Program-made: the position numbers and the translations under genes
In this document: positions 37,968-48,967 of the stretch, in pieces
How the letters are laid out: each line of letters begins with the position of its first letter
How positions within the stretch are numbered: the first letter of the stretch is position 1
Source: Henricia sp. BOLD:AAB3569
Taxonomy: Eukaryota; Echinodermata; Asteroidea; Spinulosida; Echinasteridae
Assembly: GCA_037783545.1 (NCBI GenBank)
Contig: JBBELK010000060.1
Coordinates: 1,240,001-1,304,000 of the forward strand
Length of the DNA stretch: 64,000 bases
Reading direction: 5' to 3'
The notes under the pieces: model-generated
What the model was told of the DNA's origin: nothing
The model's database searches: none
The model's input: only the letters and a program-made list of their open reading frames with translations

Positions 37968-39531
37968 GTCGACTGGTTTTCGGCCAACATATTACACATA
38001 TTCCACATAATTGTCATGTCTGGAAAGACCTTCTGAGACAGAATAAACAGAAGATAGGAGATTTTACAGGCCGCCGTGCCGGCCCATGTGCGTCAGACTT
38101 GGGCAAGTCTACGCCGTGCCGCGCGCGAGTTGAATAATTGGCGGACCGCGAATAGTTCGTCTCATGAGACGAACAATAATTGTTTTAGAGTCCTAATTCA
38201 GTTACGTGTTAATCTGTGAAAATTTCTGATTTTTCGGGAGTCCCAGTACATAATGTAGTGAGCAGGGGGTTTATCAGTCTTATTAGTCTTATCAGTCGTG
38301 GCGATGCGAATAAAGAAATGCATAGCGAAATTTTTAAAATGCCACCTGTTTATAGTGACCATTTTTGCGGTCCCGAGGGTGGCCACTATTATATGCAAGT
38401 AGGCCTATGTCACTGTATTCGACATGTACGAACATGGAGGCCATGTTTGGTAGTACAACTGCCCAAAATTAAATAATTGTGAGCTGTCATCACTAATACC
38501 ACACAAAGACAAAGTACAATGGTGGGGGTGATGGCAAAGCACTTTGGAAGGGGGCATGCAAAGCAGCTTACACTACATACAGCTGTGCAAGCCTCAAGTG
38601 TCATTTGGGGGGTGGTGAATACAAGGGAGGTACACCACTTTTTGGGGAGGGCCATATGCCTTCTCGTGTATACATGTAATCGTGTTCGTATATAGAATAT
38701 GTGGCCCAAGAACCAGTATATTTGTATACATGCAGTGCCCACCTACGGCCACGGGACCGTAACAACTGGTCACTTACTGAAAACATACCACTGCAGGTTG
38801 CCTCTTCAGCATTAGCCTATACCGGTAGGATTTGGGATAACCGGGACCAAAGAGGGGTGGCCACTATAAGCGGGTGGCCTATTTATAAAAGTGGCCTTAA
38901 TAGCAGGTTTGACGGTACAACTTGACACACCTGTCATACATGTTGCGACTCACGATATGCATATAACGAAGTTTTAAAAATGTCGTAAATAAGTTCTTAA
39001 AGGCCCTGTAGATGATCTGGTTTTGAGCGATTCTGCGAATAAAACCACTATAAATCAAAAGAAAGACATCAACAAACTCATCTGAAGAAATTTCAGCTTT
39101 GTCAAATGTACCACATATGAAACAAAAATTAAAATCCATAAGCGTTTTTCTGGTCTTGGCGGGGTGTTTCAAATATTCGTTCTCAGTTGATCGAGTACTA
39201 TGTGGCTTGCGTGATGCACTCTGTAGCGCACATCATATACTGCGTGTACGCGCGATCCATTAAAATGCATAGCGTTGGAAAACGCACACGGAGTACACAG
39301 CGCCCTGCATTTTGGACCGCGTAGATGCGAACCAAAAATAAGTAAATCGTTTGCAAACGATCTGAAGATTTTCATCTTTACGGATTATTTTCTGGTAAGA
39401 TTATTTAATTTTGAGCGAAAACCTCTCAATGGATAGTTGCTATTAATTCAATCTATACGTTCAGAACTTTTCTGCTAGGGCGACTGGTTTTCGACCAACA
39501 TATTACACATATTCCACATAATTATCATGCC
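37961..39531. repeat. Segment bounded by 61-bp direct repeats
   Basis: CTGCTAGGTCGACTGGTTTT...CACATAATTGTCATG at 37961-38022 recurs at 39471-39531 with about four differences. The 1.45 kb between has no coding signal that I recognise. It holds a perfect palindrome at 38155 and inverted GTGGCCACTAT-type pieces near 38380 and 38860. It could be an insertion with direct ends or two copies of a dispersed repeat. Confidence 0.6.
38155..38174. repeat. 20-bp perfect palindrome
   Basis: GTTCGTCTCATGAGACGAAC is self-complementary over its full length. Confidence 0.95.
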
Positions 39532-39689
39532 TCGGGCATTTCTCTGGGGGTTTTCCTCCCACTTCTAAAACTGCAACTCCTTCTTCGTCATCTCAAGTTG
39601 ATAAATAGTATAGTTAAAGCTAAAACCGTATAGTTGATGGCATAAAGGGCCTTAGTTGCCGAAGATGCCATAAAATATACAACAACAAC

Positions 39690-39785
39690 ATTGGGATGAG
39701 GGAAAAATCGTAAGGGCCTCATCATCATTCGAACCCGAAACCTTTGACTCACCGGGAAGATGCTCTGCCTTCAAATGTTGTTGTT
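39690..39785 (-). mobile_element. tRNA-like SINE fragment
   Basis: The minus strand reads AGGCAGAGCATCTTCCCGG, then GGTTTCGGGTTCGAATGATG, a plausible A-box/B-box pair with the expected spacing. There is no clean cloverleaf, so I call it SINE-derived and not a tRNA gene. Confidence 0.45.
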
Positions 39786-40687
39786 GCTACGTGATGCACG
39801 CGAGTGCATGCCCATCTACTAACGGTACAGTTGCTTTATGTCATTCTCTTTTATCGGTTTTGATTTTGCACTTATTACCTGCTGCGTGCAAGCCACCCAA
39901 TAGCATTATATTTTAAACAACATTTAGTCCAGGCACTACGGCAGTATACCCTTATTATATCATTTAAGTCAAACACGCAAAAGGCTGTGATACGAATTGA
40001 GAACTCGAGATTTTAGAATGGTAATGAATTGATATTGTGAAAACAATCTCAAAACCCGGGGTGGGACAAAATGTGATGTGCATGGTCACTCTCCTTAAAC
40101 ATATACATCATGCAACAGACCAGTTGCATGATATACATGTATCTGCATAAGTCCTGGAGTTAGCCTCAACTGAACCACTCAAAAGCGAGCAGCGCAGGAA
40201 ACCGGCCTCAACTGGACTACTCCGTTAAGAGCATGCACCAGGCGACCAGTATCGACTGAACCACTCGGTTTTAAGCAGCAGAAGACTTGACCGAGTACCC
40301 CTCCAGACTACCATTGTGCAATGTAGTCCTGTGGAAGTTATTGTTTCAGATTCGACAAAGGTGGTCTAGTCAGAGAAGTACAACATAGCGTTTATGGTCT
40401 GTATTCAAACGCTGAATCAAAATGAACATAATTTTTTGCCACCTGCCGAAAAATAAACAAACTCAGGGACTTGTTTTGTACCAGTATACAAATTAAACAA
40501 CCATAATGAACACCATCAATATCATTATGATTACAAAAACTTGAATAATGACAAAATCACAATCAGTCCAACGGTACAAAGCATTTATAATGTTTGTGTA
40601 TATGTAAATGATCATTTTCTTCGCTCCCGATTCGCTGTACAGTTTCCCCGAGGCCAGGGCTTGACAGATGCTTATTTATGACCCCGC
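39786..40687. other. Intronic sequence, nothing recognised
   Basis: I saw no exon or clear element here. Three loosely similar CTCAACTGGACTACTC-like stretches occur near 40158, 40206 and 40250, spaced about 45-50 bp, probably an old tandem repeat. Confidence 0.45.
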
Positions 40688-40783
40688 AACATGTGGGTTC
40701 AACCACGCGAAGAGATACGTCCAATGAAACGACATAACATGTGGGTTCAACCACGCGAAGAGATACGTCCAATGAAACGACAT
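40688..40783. repeat. 48-bp unit in two identical tandem copies
   Basis: AACATGTGGGTTCAACCACG...GAAACGACAT occurs at 40688-40735 and again at 40736-40783 with no difference seen. Confidence 0.95.
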
Positions 40784-40847
40784 ATGCCCTTTAACCTCAA
40801 ATCGTGTCTAGTTATGTGAGCCCGAAAGCCCTCAAGGTTACTATTCA

Positions 40848-41497
40848 CATCATGCCTGACACGGCTCGGAAGGGTATGTTGCGTTGTAACAACGTCGTCG
40901 ATTGGACAACCGAAAAGCCACCAAAATACTACCTCACGCACAATATCGACACCAAACATAAGCCGAAATCTACCGGCGTGGACAATCAGTCGCAGCTGTA
41001 AATTTTGGGGTGAAAATCAAAGTGCACAAACGGCGCTAAAACGCGTCTCGTAACGCCAGCCGCACACGTGACAGCTTTCGGCTACTCACGCTGCAGCTCT
41101 CACGGCGGCGCCCTCGTCGAGAGCAAAGATGGCGGCGCCCATGGGCGCGTCACGTGACAGAACTCTTACTCGCATCATGCCTGACACGGCTCGGAAGGGT
41201 ATGTCGCGTTGTAACAACGTCGTCGATTGGACAACCGAAAAGCCACCAAAATACTACCTCACGTACAATATCGACACCAAACATAAGCCGAAATCTACCG
41301 GCGTGGACAATCAGTCGCAGCTGTAAATTTTGGGGTGAAAATCAAAGTGCACAAACGGCGCTAAAACGCGTCTCGTAACGCCAGCCGCACACGTGACAGC
41401 TTTCGGCTACTCACGCTGCAGCTCTCACGGCGGCGCCCTCGTCGAGAGCAAAGATGGCGGCGCCCATGGGCGCGTCACGTGACAGAACTCTCACTCG
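40848..41497. repeat. 325-bp CpG-rich unit in two tandem copies
   Basis: 40848-41172 and 41173-41497 differ at about three positions only (ATGTTGCG/ATGTCGCG, CACGCACAAT/CACGTACAAT, CTTACTCG/CTCACTCG), so the duplication is recent or homogenised. Each copy ends with AAGATGGCGGCGCCC, then GTCACGTGACAG. A partial third end (GTCACGTGACAGAAGTCTTAC) occurs at about 41601. Confidence 0.93.
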
Positions 41498-41612
41498 CAA
41501 CCCCGCTCCCAAATCAAGATCGGCCGCGGCACAGAAAAGCACGGGACAACCGCGGGGTCGCACACGCGGCGGCGCCGGCACAGGGTACGAATTCGTCAGG
41601 GTCACGTGACAG
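41100..41612. promoter_or_regulatory. CpG-island-like block with YY1-type and CACGTG motifs
   Basis: The local composition is strikingly GC- and CpG-rich against AT-rich surroundings. AAGATGGCGGC, the core known for YY1 sites in animal promoters, occurs near 41127 and 41452. The palindromic E-box context GTCACGTGAC occurs near 41151, 41476 and 41601. A short frame (41129-41326) opens at the ATG inside the YY1-like motif, but repeats in both copies and matches no family I know. Promoter activity is an inference from motifs only. Confidence 0.35.
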
Positions 41613-41831
41613 AAGTCTTACTTTATAATATAGAAGCCTGTCGATTTTTTTGTGAAAAACAAGTTGTGATGGTGTTGTAGACACATACACCTCCATGATC
41701 AACAGAAAAACTTTAAAAATGTGGACGGGGGGATTCTAGCTGTTTAACAATTTATCAGTTTTTGGTTTTAACATGATTGGTTCATTGCTAATGGCTAACG
41801 GTGTATATGTACATTACATTGATCATTGCAG

Positions 41832-41976
41832 CATTGCCAGATGGGTCAACAGCTGGAACTTGAAATAGCCAAGATCTTGGAAACAAACTCCACTCTTCTA
41901 AAGTTTGGTTTCTCCTTTGAGCATGCTGGACCTCGTGTAAAAGCTCATGATGCCATTTTAAGGAATATTGAAACAG
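41832..41976 (+). CDS. tmod: Tropomodulin exon (48 codons plus 1 nt, phase 0-1)
   Basis: The exon lies between ATTGCAG and GTAAGATC. It reads HCQMGQQLELEIAKILETNS, then TLLKFGFSFEHAGPRVKAHDAILRNIET. Vertebrate TMODs have [22 protein letters not shown] then GPR here, so the match is clear. The length of 145 nt leaves one base (G) for the next codon. The remaining C-terminal codons must lie downstream. I could not identify that terminal exon with confidence, and reading through the donor gives an unrelated tail and a stop. Confidence 0.95.
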
Positions 41977-42084
41977 GTAAGATCGGTTTGATTCAGTTTA
42001 CTCCAATACTGCACTGTACAGTATACTGTGCTGGCGAGTCCATGTGCACACATACATGCAGTTATGATAGTGGATTTTTTTCAG

Positions 42085-42093
42085 GCCCTGAAG
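42085..42093 (+). other. Possible 9-nt microexon
   Basis: GCCCTGAAG is flanked by TTTTTTTCAG and GTAAGAG, strong 3' and 5' splice signals. In phase 1 it would add three codons (G-P-E). There is no independent support. Confidence 0.2.
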
Positions 42094-42195
42094 GTAAGAG
42101 CCACTGGCATCCCTGTAAGTAAACCTGTTTGAACAAAGTGATCCCCACATCAATACAGTGTGATATTTCCCGTTTCTGGAATAATCTTGTAGTTA

Positions 42196-42465
42196 AGGAC
42201 TCCCCGGAAAACCAACTTTGTTGGGTTTTCAACCTGATTTAACCTGTGTGGGATGAGCTTACCTGGGGAGCCGTGCATCTTAAAAACTGCCCTTGAAGTG
42301 TAAATTCTCGGGGAACACTTCAGGCAGAGTGGCACACCCTGCCTCAGTGGCTCTTACACCAGCTGGTCTAGTCCGCCTTGCCACAAGAGGTGGTCATACA
42401 CAATACTGACCAATAAAACAAGCTACATGTACATCTATCGGCCTTCATGATCTTTTGGTCCGAGT
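42196..42465 (+). repeat. Dispersed repeat, copy 1
   Basis: CAACTTTGTTGGGTTTTCAA, GAGTGGCACACCCTGCCTCA and GATCTTTTGGTC occur here in the same order and spacing as at 62466-62712, with about 75-80% similarity by eye. The element class is unknown. Confidence 0.7.
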
Positions 42466-42603
42466 TTAATTTGTGGTTTTTTTTTTGCTTTCAAAATAAA
42501 TTTGTAAAACCATTTCATACATGTATCCCACTTTGACCATCTAAGGAGTAGGGTACATGTACATGTACATGTCTACTGCCTTCATTTCGTATTAATGCAA
42601 ATG

Positions 42604-42752
42604 CAGGGCTGCGTTCCACTTTTACGCAAACGTTGCTCACTGGTTACAGTGCTTTTGAGCATGCGTCTATAAAAAGCCGGATACCTGTTTGCGAACATTG
42701 CAAACGTTTGCAGTAGAATGTACTATGTTTGCATATTTGGAACGCAGCCCTG
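42604..42752. mobile_element. 149-bp MITE with 15-bp perfect TIRs
   Basis: CAGGGCTGCGTTCCA at the left and its exact complement TGGAACGCAGCCCTG at the right. The CAGGG ends resemble hAT elements, but no 8-bp target duplication is visible. Confidence 0.88.
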
Positions 42753-42894
42753 GTAGCGCTATTTTGTTCTGCAGTTCACATGGTCTATGGAAGAAAAATT
42801 AACCAATCATATTGCATGTTTCCCATTATGATTATGCAAATATACATGAATATTTCTTCTCTATATAGCGCCTTCACGGAGTTGTTAAATTAAT

Positions 42895-43078
42895 GCACCT
42901 ATCAATTGTTTCCCCCCCGCCGGCGCTACCCCACCCCATAGGTGGGGGTTTGGTCACATTTTTCATGCGTGGGGCATTTGGCCCATTATCTGTGCATTTT
43001 TGCGCATGTTTTGCACCCGAGGGTGGGGATTTTTAGGTGGGGTAGCCCGGAGGGGTGGGGGAAACGATTGATAAGTGC
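42895..43078. mobile_element. MITE with about 41-bp TIRs
   Basis: GCACCTATCAATTGTTTCCC to GCTACCCCAC is mirrored by GTGGGGTAGCCC to GAAACGATTGATAAGTGC. The 184-bp element is non-coding. Confidence 0.85.
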
Positions 43079-43104
43079 CCAAGGGATAAATTTAAGGGTT
43101 TATC

Positions 43105-43230
43105 TAGTTGTTTGGTAGTCACGTGGTGAAGACATGAGACTATCAATCGAGAGGTTGGGAGTTCGAATCCGCTTCACTTTCCATTTTTCCCTTTAATTGG
43201 GGAAACAGTGTTGTGTGGGGTTATGTTGAG
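43105..43230 (+). mobile_element. tRNA-like SINE fragment
   Basis: GGTAGTCACGTGGTGAAGAC resembles an A box and GAGGTTGGGAGTTCGAATCC a B box, spaced as in tRNA promoters. It is followed by a CTTTCCATTTTTCCCTTTAA body. It does not fold to a clean tRNA. Confidence 0.5.
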
Positions 43231-43261
43231 GTAAAGTTACCGGCGAAACGTATGCAATATA

Positions 43262-43631
43262 TAGACTGAGAGCTGGATAGGGTTTAATCAAAAGGCAAAA
43301 AGGGGGTAAATGTAGCCACGCCCCCTCCTGCAATTTTCGCGCCGCTCTTAAGTTAATTAGTCTGATCTAAAATTACTCTTAAGTTATATTACCGGAATCT
43401 ACTCTCCAAGCTACAAAATGTGACCAGTTTCATCTTTGCTCTTGAAATTTTTAATTAAATTTAATTAAATGTAAAATTTGCCTGATTTGGTATGGCTCCA
43501 AGAGCCTCGGTCTGATCTGGCGAAACTTAAGACCGGCCATTCCGTGATCAGGATCGCTGATACTATAATTTAAGGCAATCGTCGGTTTTGTTCCCGAAAT
43601 TTTGATTAAACCCTATCCAGCTCTCAGTCTA
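43262..43631. mobile_element. MITE with 30-bp perfect TIRs, TA-flanked
   Basis: TA|GACTGAGAGCTGGATAGG then GTTTAATCAAAA is exactly mirrored at the right end, ending CTCTCAGTC|TA. TA target duplication fits Tc1/mariner-type elements. The interior (about 310 bp) does not code. Confidence 0.88.
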
Positions 43632-44700
43632 ATATGCATGGGGATTAGACCAATCAGAAACAATATCTCCACTGCAATTGACGAAGTGTAAGTATTGCAG
43701 AGAAAACAAATCGGGCCCTGGTAGATAAAAGGTTCTTGATTTTGTTAAAATGTACTAAAACAGAGAACATTCTTTTATTTGTCATTGCTTAGTGCGGAAA
43801 GAACGTCGCATCAACGACAAGTGAACGGATGGTTAAAGTCATGTGACCTGTGAAGTGTTTATAACGAAGTTCAACTTTAGACCGGTATTGTGGTCTATTG
43901 CATTTGTCCCATCTCCATGTGCTTTGTAGTTTTGACTATTACGATCCAAATGTGTTTCCACAGTGCTTGTTTTTCTTCTTCTTTTTGGTGAAAAGCACTG
44001 TGTGCACATTTTGGACAGCTTTATCTGAATTTCTTAAAATCTGTACTTAAAATAATGTCATCATGTCAAGAAAACACATGTGGAATATCTTGGGATTATG
44101 AAATGAACTGTCATGACCTTTACATGCACAAAATTGGGCATATTTTGTAGTGCATTTTTGTTTAACACAAATTGCACTGAAGTAGAATGTCGGATTATGT
44201 GCATACGGAGGTCAAGACATTGTCATGTTACAGTGAGCTTTTTTGAATGTTGTGGTTACATTTAGTTATTCTTCCCATGCTGCCAAGCAAATCGCACAAT
44301 TTTTGTATGATATTCGTTTGCATATTGCCACACAATGTTTGCTTTTCAAACTTGTATATTTGTATTCTACATAGCCGTCTCGGCTGCAGTTGAGTCCTCA
44401 TAAGCCATTCAAATGAACTGCGGCAAAGGCGTTCTTTTGTGTGTTTCTCCTTTAATGCAAAAGACGTACAACGGGCGAGGGCGTGCGAACTCTCAGGAGT
44501 GCGTCGTTTTGTTCCCAGCGTCATTCGCTTAAAAAGTGAATACGCCAAAGGTTTAGAGTGCAGACTCAGTGCGCTGTTCTTTTTCTTTGGTTGCTATGCA
44601 CGCAATTCGCACGTCTGGTGAAAAAACAATAGCTCTTTTCACCGGCTGACATCACTCTGCCTTCACCCATAGACTTGACTATAGTCCAGATACATGTAAC
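43632..44700. other. Intergenic or intronic sequence, nothing recognised
   Basis: No exon with splice sites and no clear repeat were seen. The ORFs at 44228-44621 lack recognisable motifs. Confidence 0.5.
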
Positions 44701-45063
44701 TAGGCTTGGGCGATTCAACTTTGGGAATCAGAATCGCGATTCCAGATTTTTGTGGAATCGATTCCCAGAGATTACCTGGCCATTCCAAAGCAAAAACACT
44801 CGATTTCTGCAAGTTTTCCTGGGAAGTTTGTGAGCCTCTCAAATTGTTTACATTTATTACATGTAGGATTAGGAACGTGTGTGTGTGACAGGCCGGCATC
44901 TCGTCATGAATATTTAGTGCCATTCGGTGCCAATAATTAGGTTGTCATCTGCACAAGTATTTACACACGTTCGGTATATTTAATATTTTCCCGTGAAAAT
45001 GCAATCGCGATTCTTTCTTGGAATTGGAGTCGACTCCCAAAATGCTGAAGTCGCCCACGCATA
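44701..45063. mobile_element. hAT-type MITE with perfect 8-bp target duplication
   Basis: TAGGCTTGGGCGATTCAACT at the left and the complement of TATGCGTGGGCGACTTCAGC at the right form imperfect TIRs of about 40 bp, with AATCGCGATT repeated inside both arms. CATGTAAC flanks both ends (44693-44700 and 45064-45071), the 8-bp duplication expected of hAT transposons. Confidence 0.92.
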
Positions 45064-45071
45064 CATGTAAC

Positions 45072-45679
45072 TATCGATAAAAACTTTAAAACACTCCATG
45101 CAATGACATGGCACTTAATGCACTTTAAAAGCATTTGATATGCAAACATTGCTTTATTGATGTTACATGTACATTACAACAAAATTAGATGAATTAAGCA
45201 ATAGACTGTATTCATGTGGAAAGAAGTTTCAATTATGGCCTAAATCAGTCCTATAGTCGTATAAAGTGAAAACTACCGTTTATAAAGGTACCAGACTATT
45301 TATGCATTTCAATTCTCGTCTTCACAACAAGATTTAGAACGTGTACATGTAGCTGGCACCTTTCCAAATGCAGTTTACATTCCAAAGAACGGGGTACACA
45401 ATTGAGCTGTCCTTCTGCATAAATAGGGTCTATCTGGGGAATTATAGCTAGTTATTACAACTGTAAATATTTGAAATATTTAACCAGTATTCTGACGTAC
45501 ATGTATTCACCTAACATTACTTTCACAAGGAAGTACCATATATACATGTATTGCCGTGCAGTCTCGGAAAACGCCGCTTAACATATTCCAATCGACAGTT
45601 TACATTTGATAAAACTCATTTAGGGGACATGATTAAAAAGGTTTTATCATAAATAAGGTCTGATAAAAACTTCAAAACA
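45072..45679. other. AT-rich sequence, nothing recognised
   Basis: Several ACATGTA repeats and no coding signal. Confidence 0.5.
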
Positions 45680-45725
45680 GTTCTAGTATGCAGGAGGTCG
45701 TGGGTTCGAGTCCCACCCGAGGATG
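45680..45725 (+). mobile_element. tRNA-derived fragment with B box
   Basis: AGGAGGTCGTGGGTTCGAGT then CCCACCCGAGG is a complete T-arm-like stem with a GGTTCGAGTCC B box. The A box and acceptor stem are absent, so this is probably a SINE stump. Confidence 0.5.
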
Positions 45726-45980
45726 CTGCAAGTTTTTCAGCTTTAATTTGTAAAAAGTTATTCCACCTCGTCATGTGGCTGGTGAGAACATGCACGGCAT
45801 TCTATACAACATGCTTGGATTGTTTTATCCAAATAAAGTTTTTTTGAATTTTCTTCTAGCATAGTTTGCGGTGGCATACTGAATTCAGATGAACTTTTTT
45901 TGTTGACCCATTTGCTGTTAAAATTCATTCTATCTATATTAAATGAAATACACCGTGCAACATTTGAGACAGACAATAGA

Positions 45981-46123
45981 CTACCAAAGTGTAACGTCAT
46001 ACAGTTGCCATGGTAATTGGGTCTAAACATCTATTGCTAAAGCGCAGGGAAAGGATCACTAGATTTAGTGTAGACCTAATAACCATGGCAACAAACAAAG
46101 GTGACGTTTTCACTTTAGTATTC
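45981..46123. repeat. Imperfect inverted repeat with TGCCATGG cores
   Basis: ACCAAAGTGTAACGTCATAC, then GTTGCCATGGTAATTGGGTC is mirrored by AACCATGGCAACAAACAAAG, then GTGACGTTTTCACTTTAGT. It is probably a decayed MITE of about 143 bp. Confidence 0.6.
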
Positions 46124-47256
46124 TATTCGGTGGCAGAGTGTGACGTCAATTTCTGCGTGGACGCGTTAACTTCTTTGACAACGATTGACGCTACTTGCAT
46201 GGCAACACATTTTGCACAGAAGCCGCAAGGAACATTTTCTGTTGAGTTTTTCTCTTGCAAACATCAAAAAATAAGGCGGCAGGATAGTGTATCGCTATGA
46301 GAGTACATGTACATGTAGGTATAAGCAAGTCATTATTATCCTTATTTTTTAAATATTTTCCTATAAAAGAATAATAGTAAAATACACTGTGTGGAAACAA
46401 TGGATGCAAGCATGAACCAGTAACCATAGTTATGGTCTAGCGCCCGCAATGTGACGTCAAGACTCTGCCAGCGAATAATGCCATTAACCACTTCAGATTG
46501 TTGTAATATTTCTACATTGGTACATCACTCAGTGGCTTGCTAAAAAAAAAGAAACTGGCGTTTGATACTTTGATTAATTATGTAACGGGCCTTGAACAAT
46601 TTTTTTACTGAGCAGCTAAGAAATGCGACTTGGTTGTTCAAGTGCTTGAGCATGAAGTCACCTGGCAACAAATCTCCATCGCAATAATTATATACCTACA
46701 TACATATACTGCACCATATGTTTCGCAAGGATACGTCTAGCTATCCATAATCGTGGCATTTCTGTGGTTTCGCAACTTCAAAACTACATCGTATTAGCTA
46801 CGTGGCACAACACAGCTTTGATACCAACTTTACTGTCGACCCAAAACGTTCGTAATTCATACTCTTTTCAACCTACGTATTTAATGCTTACGCATAGCGA
46901 GCTAGATATCCATGTATGACGTCATGACGTGCGCTTGCGAAACCTCTACTGGCAACTTTTTGGTGCATACTGAAATACTCTACTACAACATCTGAATCCC
47001 CCAAAAAGGGAGAGCTACTGTAGACTCAATGAGGGATTGTGGCTTGGTTTCAAATCTTGCATTTTACACCTTGTGCAATCCTTAACAATGTACTGTTTGC
47101 CTCTGTCCAAGTCATCACAACCGGTCACTTCTCAAGTAAAGGCCAACAAACTAATTGTATGAGAGCCACATACGTTAAGTTGTGAATTTCTCATTTGTGC
47201 CTTTGATGTTTGTTGTGGTCTGCTAAAACAAAAATAATTTTGTTTTTCAACTTCGG
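46124..47256. other. Sequence with scattered GACGTCA motifs, no gene seen
   Basis: TGACGTCA-type (CRE-like) octamers or half sites occur near 46141, 46453 and 46917. They are scattered and may derive from a dispersed element and not an enhancer. No exon was recognised. Confidence 0.4.
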
Positions 47257-47892
47257 TGGGTCTTTCCACAGTGAAGGGGGCATTTTGGCAACACAGACCA
47301 TATTTTCTAGGAAATACCTTTGTCTGAACTCAAAATAAGTTTAACTTGTTCTGAAGAGATAACTTAGGCCCAAGAAGGGTTACAAAAAATGTGACAACAT
47401 GCCTTTCTAAAAACCCTGTGTACAAATTTCCAATATGGGTCTTTCTATAAATTAGGGGTCCAAAAGTGTGACAATTAGTGTCCCCCGTTACACCTGATGT
47501 GTTATTTTTCGTACAAAAATCATTAAAATGGCTTTTAAACCATTTTGCATGAATTGTACTTTATGTACACACTCTTTGAGATGGAAAGTATTTAAAGAAT
47601 GTGTCCTGAATTTACAAAAACAAGATATAAAATGTAACGGGGGACACCAACACTGGACCCCTAATTTATAGAAAGACCCATATACATTGTACGCTCATAA
47701 CCTGGACGGACACTTGTTACATTTTAGGCCGTCCCAGTTACATTGGAAATTTGTACACAGGGTTTTTAGAAAGGCATGTTGTCACCCTTTTTGGGCCTAA
47801 GTTATTTCTTTTATTTTGAGACCAGACAAAGGTATTGTCTGGAAAATATGGTCTGTGTTGCCAAACTGACCCCTTTACGGTGGAAAGACTCC
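47257..47892. mobile_element. 636-bp foldback element
   Basis: The long imperfect arms (about 210-240 bp each) begin GGGTCTTTCCACAGTGAAGG and end with the complement of GGAGTCTTTCCACCGTAAAG. Inside both arms are AAAACCCTGTGTACAAATTT and GGGGTCC(A)...AATTTATAGAAAGACCCA. It is related to the foldback at 52808-53233. Confidence 0.88.
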
Positions 47893-48561
47893 AGTACATG
47901 TTTGTGTGTAGTTGTTGTAAATACTATAATGTAAAAGGCATTTCCTCCTTGGAGCTGGGATGAAATATATGGATTGTTAAAATAATGTTTGGCGTTTAAT
48001 TTTTTTTCTGGATTGGTTTGAATTACTTTCATATGCAGCACTATATGTGACAGCGGGTACCCCCTTCCATCGTTTCTCAAACATCCAAAGGAATTTATTT
48101 AAGGTTTTAGGGGGGTTGTGCATTAAGGGAAGAGTGGGTTGAGGTGCGAGTCCCTTTGTCACATATCGTGCTGGGTATATTAACTTTATACAATGTACGT
48201 AGAAATTAAGTTTAATTAAAATTATAATTACAGTACAAATTTTACTTTTTGCGAATAATTGCATGTGTAAAAAGCAACACCCAGCAAAATAAAATTTATT
48301 GTTGGATTCGAGCCTGAATTCACTTGCACATAACTGCCTTAAAGACACCCTTGCACCAGCAGCTATGTTAAGGCAGGCTTTCTTATCTAAATAATGTAAT
48401 TGGCCCCAAGATGGCTGCTGTCTGAAGTCCATTGGCTAAACAGGCAGACCAACCTTAAAATAATGAATTTTATCAAAACTGTGGTGGCATGCTTCAGTGA
48501 TCACAGACACTACACATCCACAATTTTACCCCCTGAAAAGTCCACTCTGCGAGTGCCATCC
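47893..48561. other. Nothing recognised
   Basis: The 151-aa minus-strand ORF at 47977-48432 lacks recognisable domains and splice support. Confidence 0.5.
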
Positions 48562-48777
48562 TACGAAGCCCGGGAAGGGACAGGGGTGAATTTTTTGTTG
48601 CCGCCGCTAATTCGTGCGCACTTAGTTCCATAAATATTGGCTGGTATGGGCTGGTCCGTTAGTGCTGCGAGGGCGCGTACTATTTCAGGAATGTCCAAGG
48701 CATGCACAGTCCAATATCGATCACCAACGGTCTTGGGCCAAAACAAAATTGTCCACAGTCCCTTCCCGGGGTTCGTA
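48562..48777. mobile_element. MITE with GGGAAGGGAC TIRs
   Basis: TACGAAGCCCGGGAAGGGAC at the left is mirrored by GTCCCTTCCCGGGGTTCGTA at the right, and similarity continues into GTGAATTTT/GGACAATTTT. It touches the next MITE. Confidence 0.82.
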
Positions 48778-48967
48778 CCACCTACTTGTTTAGATAGTGA
48801 TAATTAATCTCACCAAGTTGACTAACCTGGATTAATAAGTCGACTTCCCAAATCAACTTGGTGAGATAACTATATGTTGTCAAGTAGCCTTCATAGATTT
48901 AAGGAGGGCGACTTGGCAACAAATTATCTCACCAAGTCAACTTCTCGCCATCTAAACAAGTGGAATG
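48777..48967. mobile_element. MITE with CCACCTACTTGTTTAGAT ends
   Basis: The left CTTGTTTAGATAG then TCTCACCAAGTTGACT and the right TCTCACCAAGTCAACT then CCATCTAAACAAGTGG form nested inverted and direct copies of an 18-bp motif. The element is 191 bp. Confidence 0.75.

Noticed and set aside
41129-41326. 65-codon ORF MAAPMGASRDRT...
   Set aside because: Its C-terminal 50 codons recur in the sister duplicate with a different start. There is no known family and the composition follows the CpG-rich repeat. Kept only as part of the duplication.
46010-46300. 96-codon ORF with KRRER as the tropomodulin C-terminus
   Set aside because: It lies in an inverted repeat, has no proper acceptor in the needed phase, and lacks the expected tail.
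47977-48432. 151-codon minus-strand ORF
   Set aside because: No domain, low-complexity ends and no splice or codon signal.
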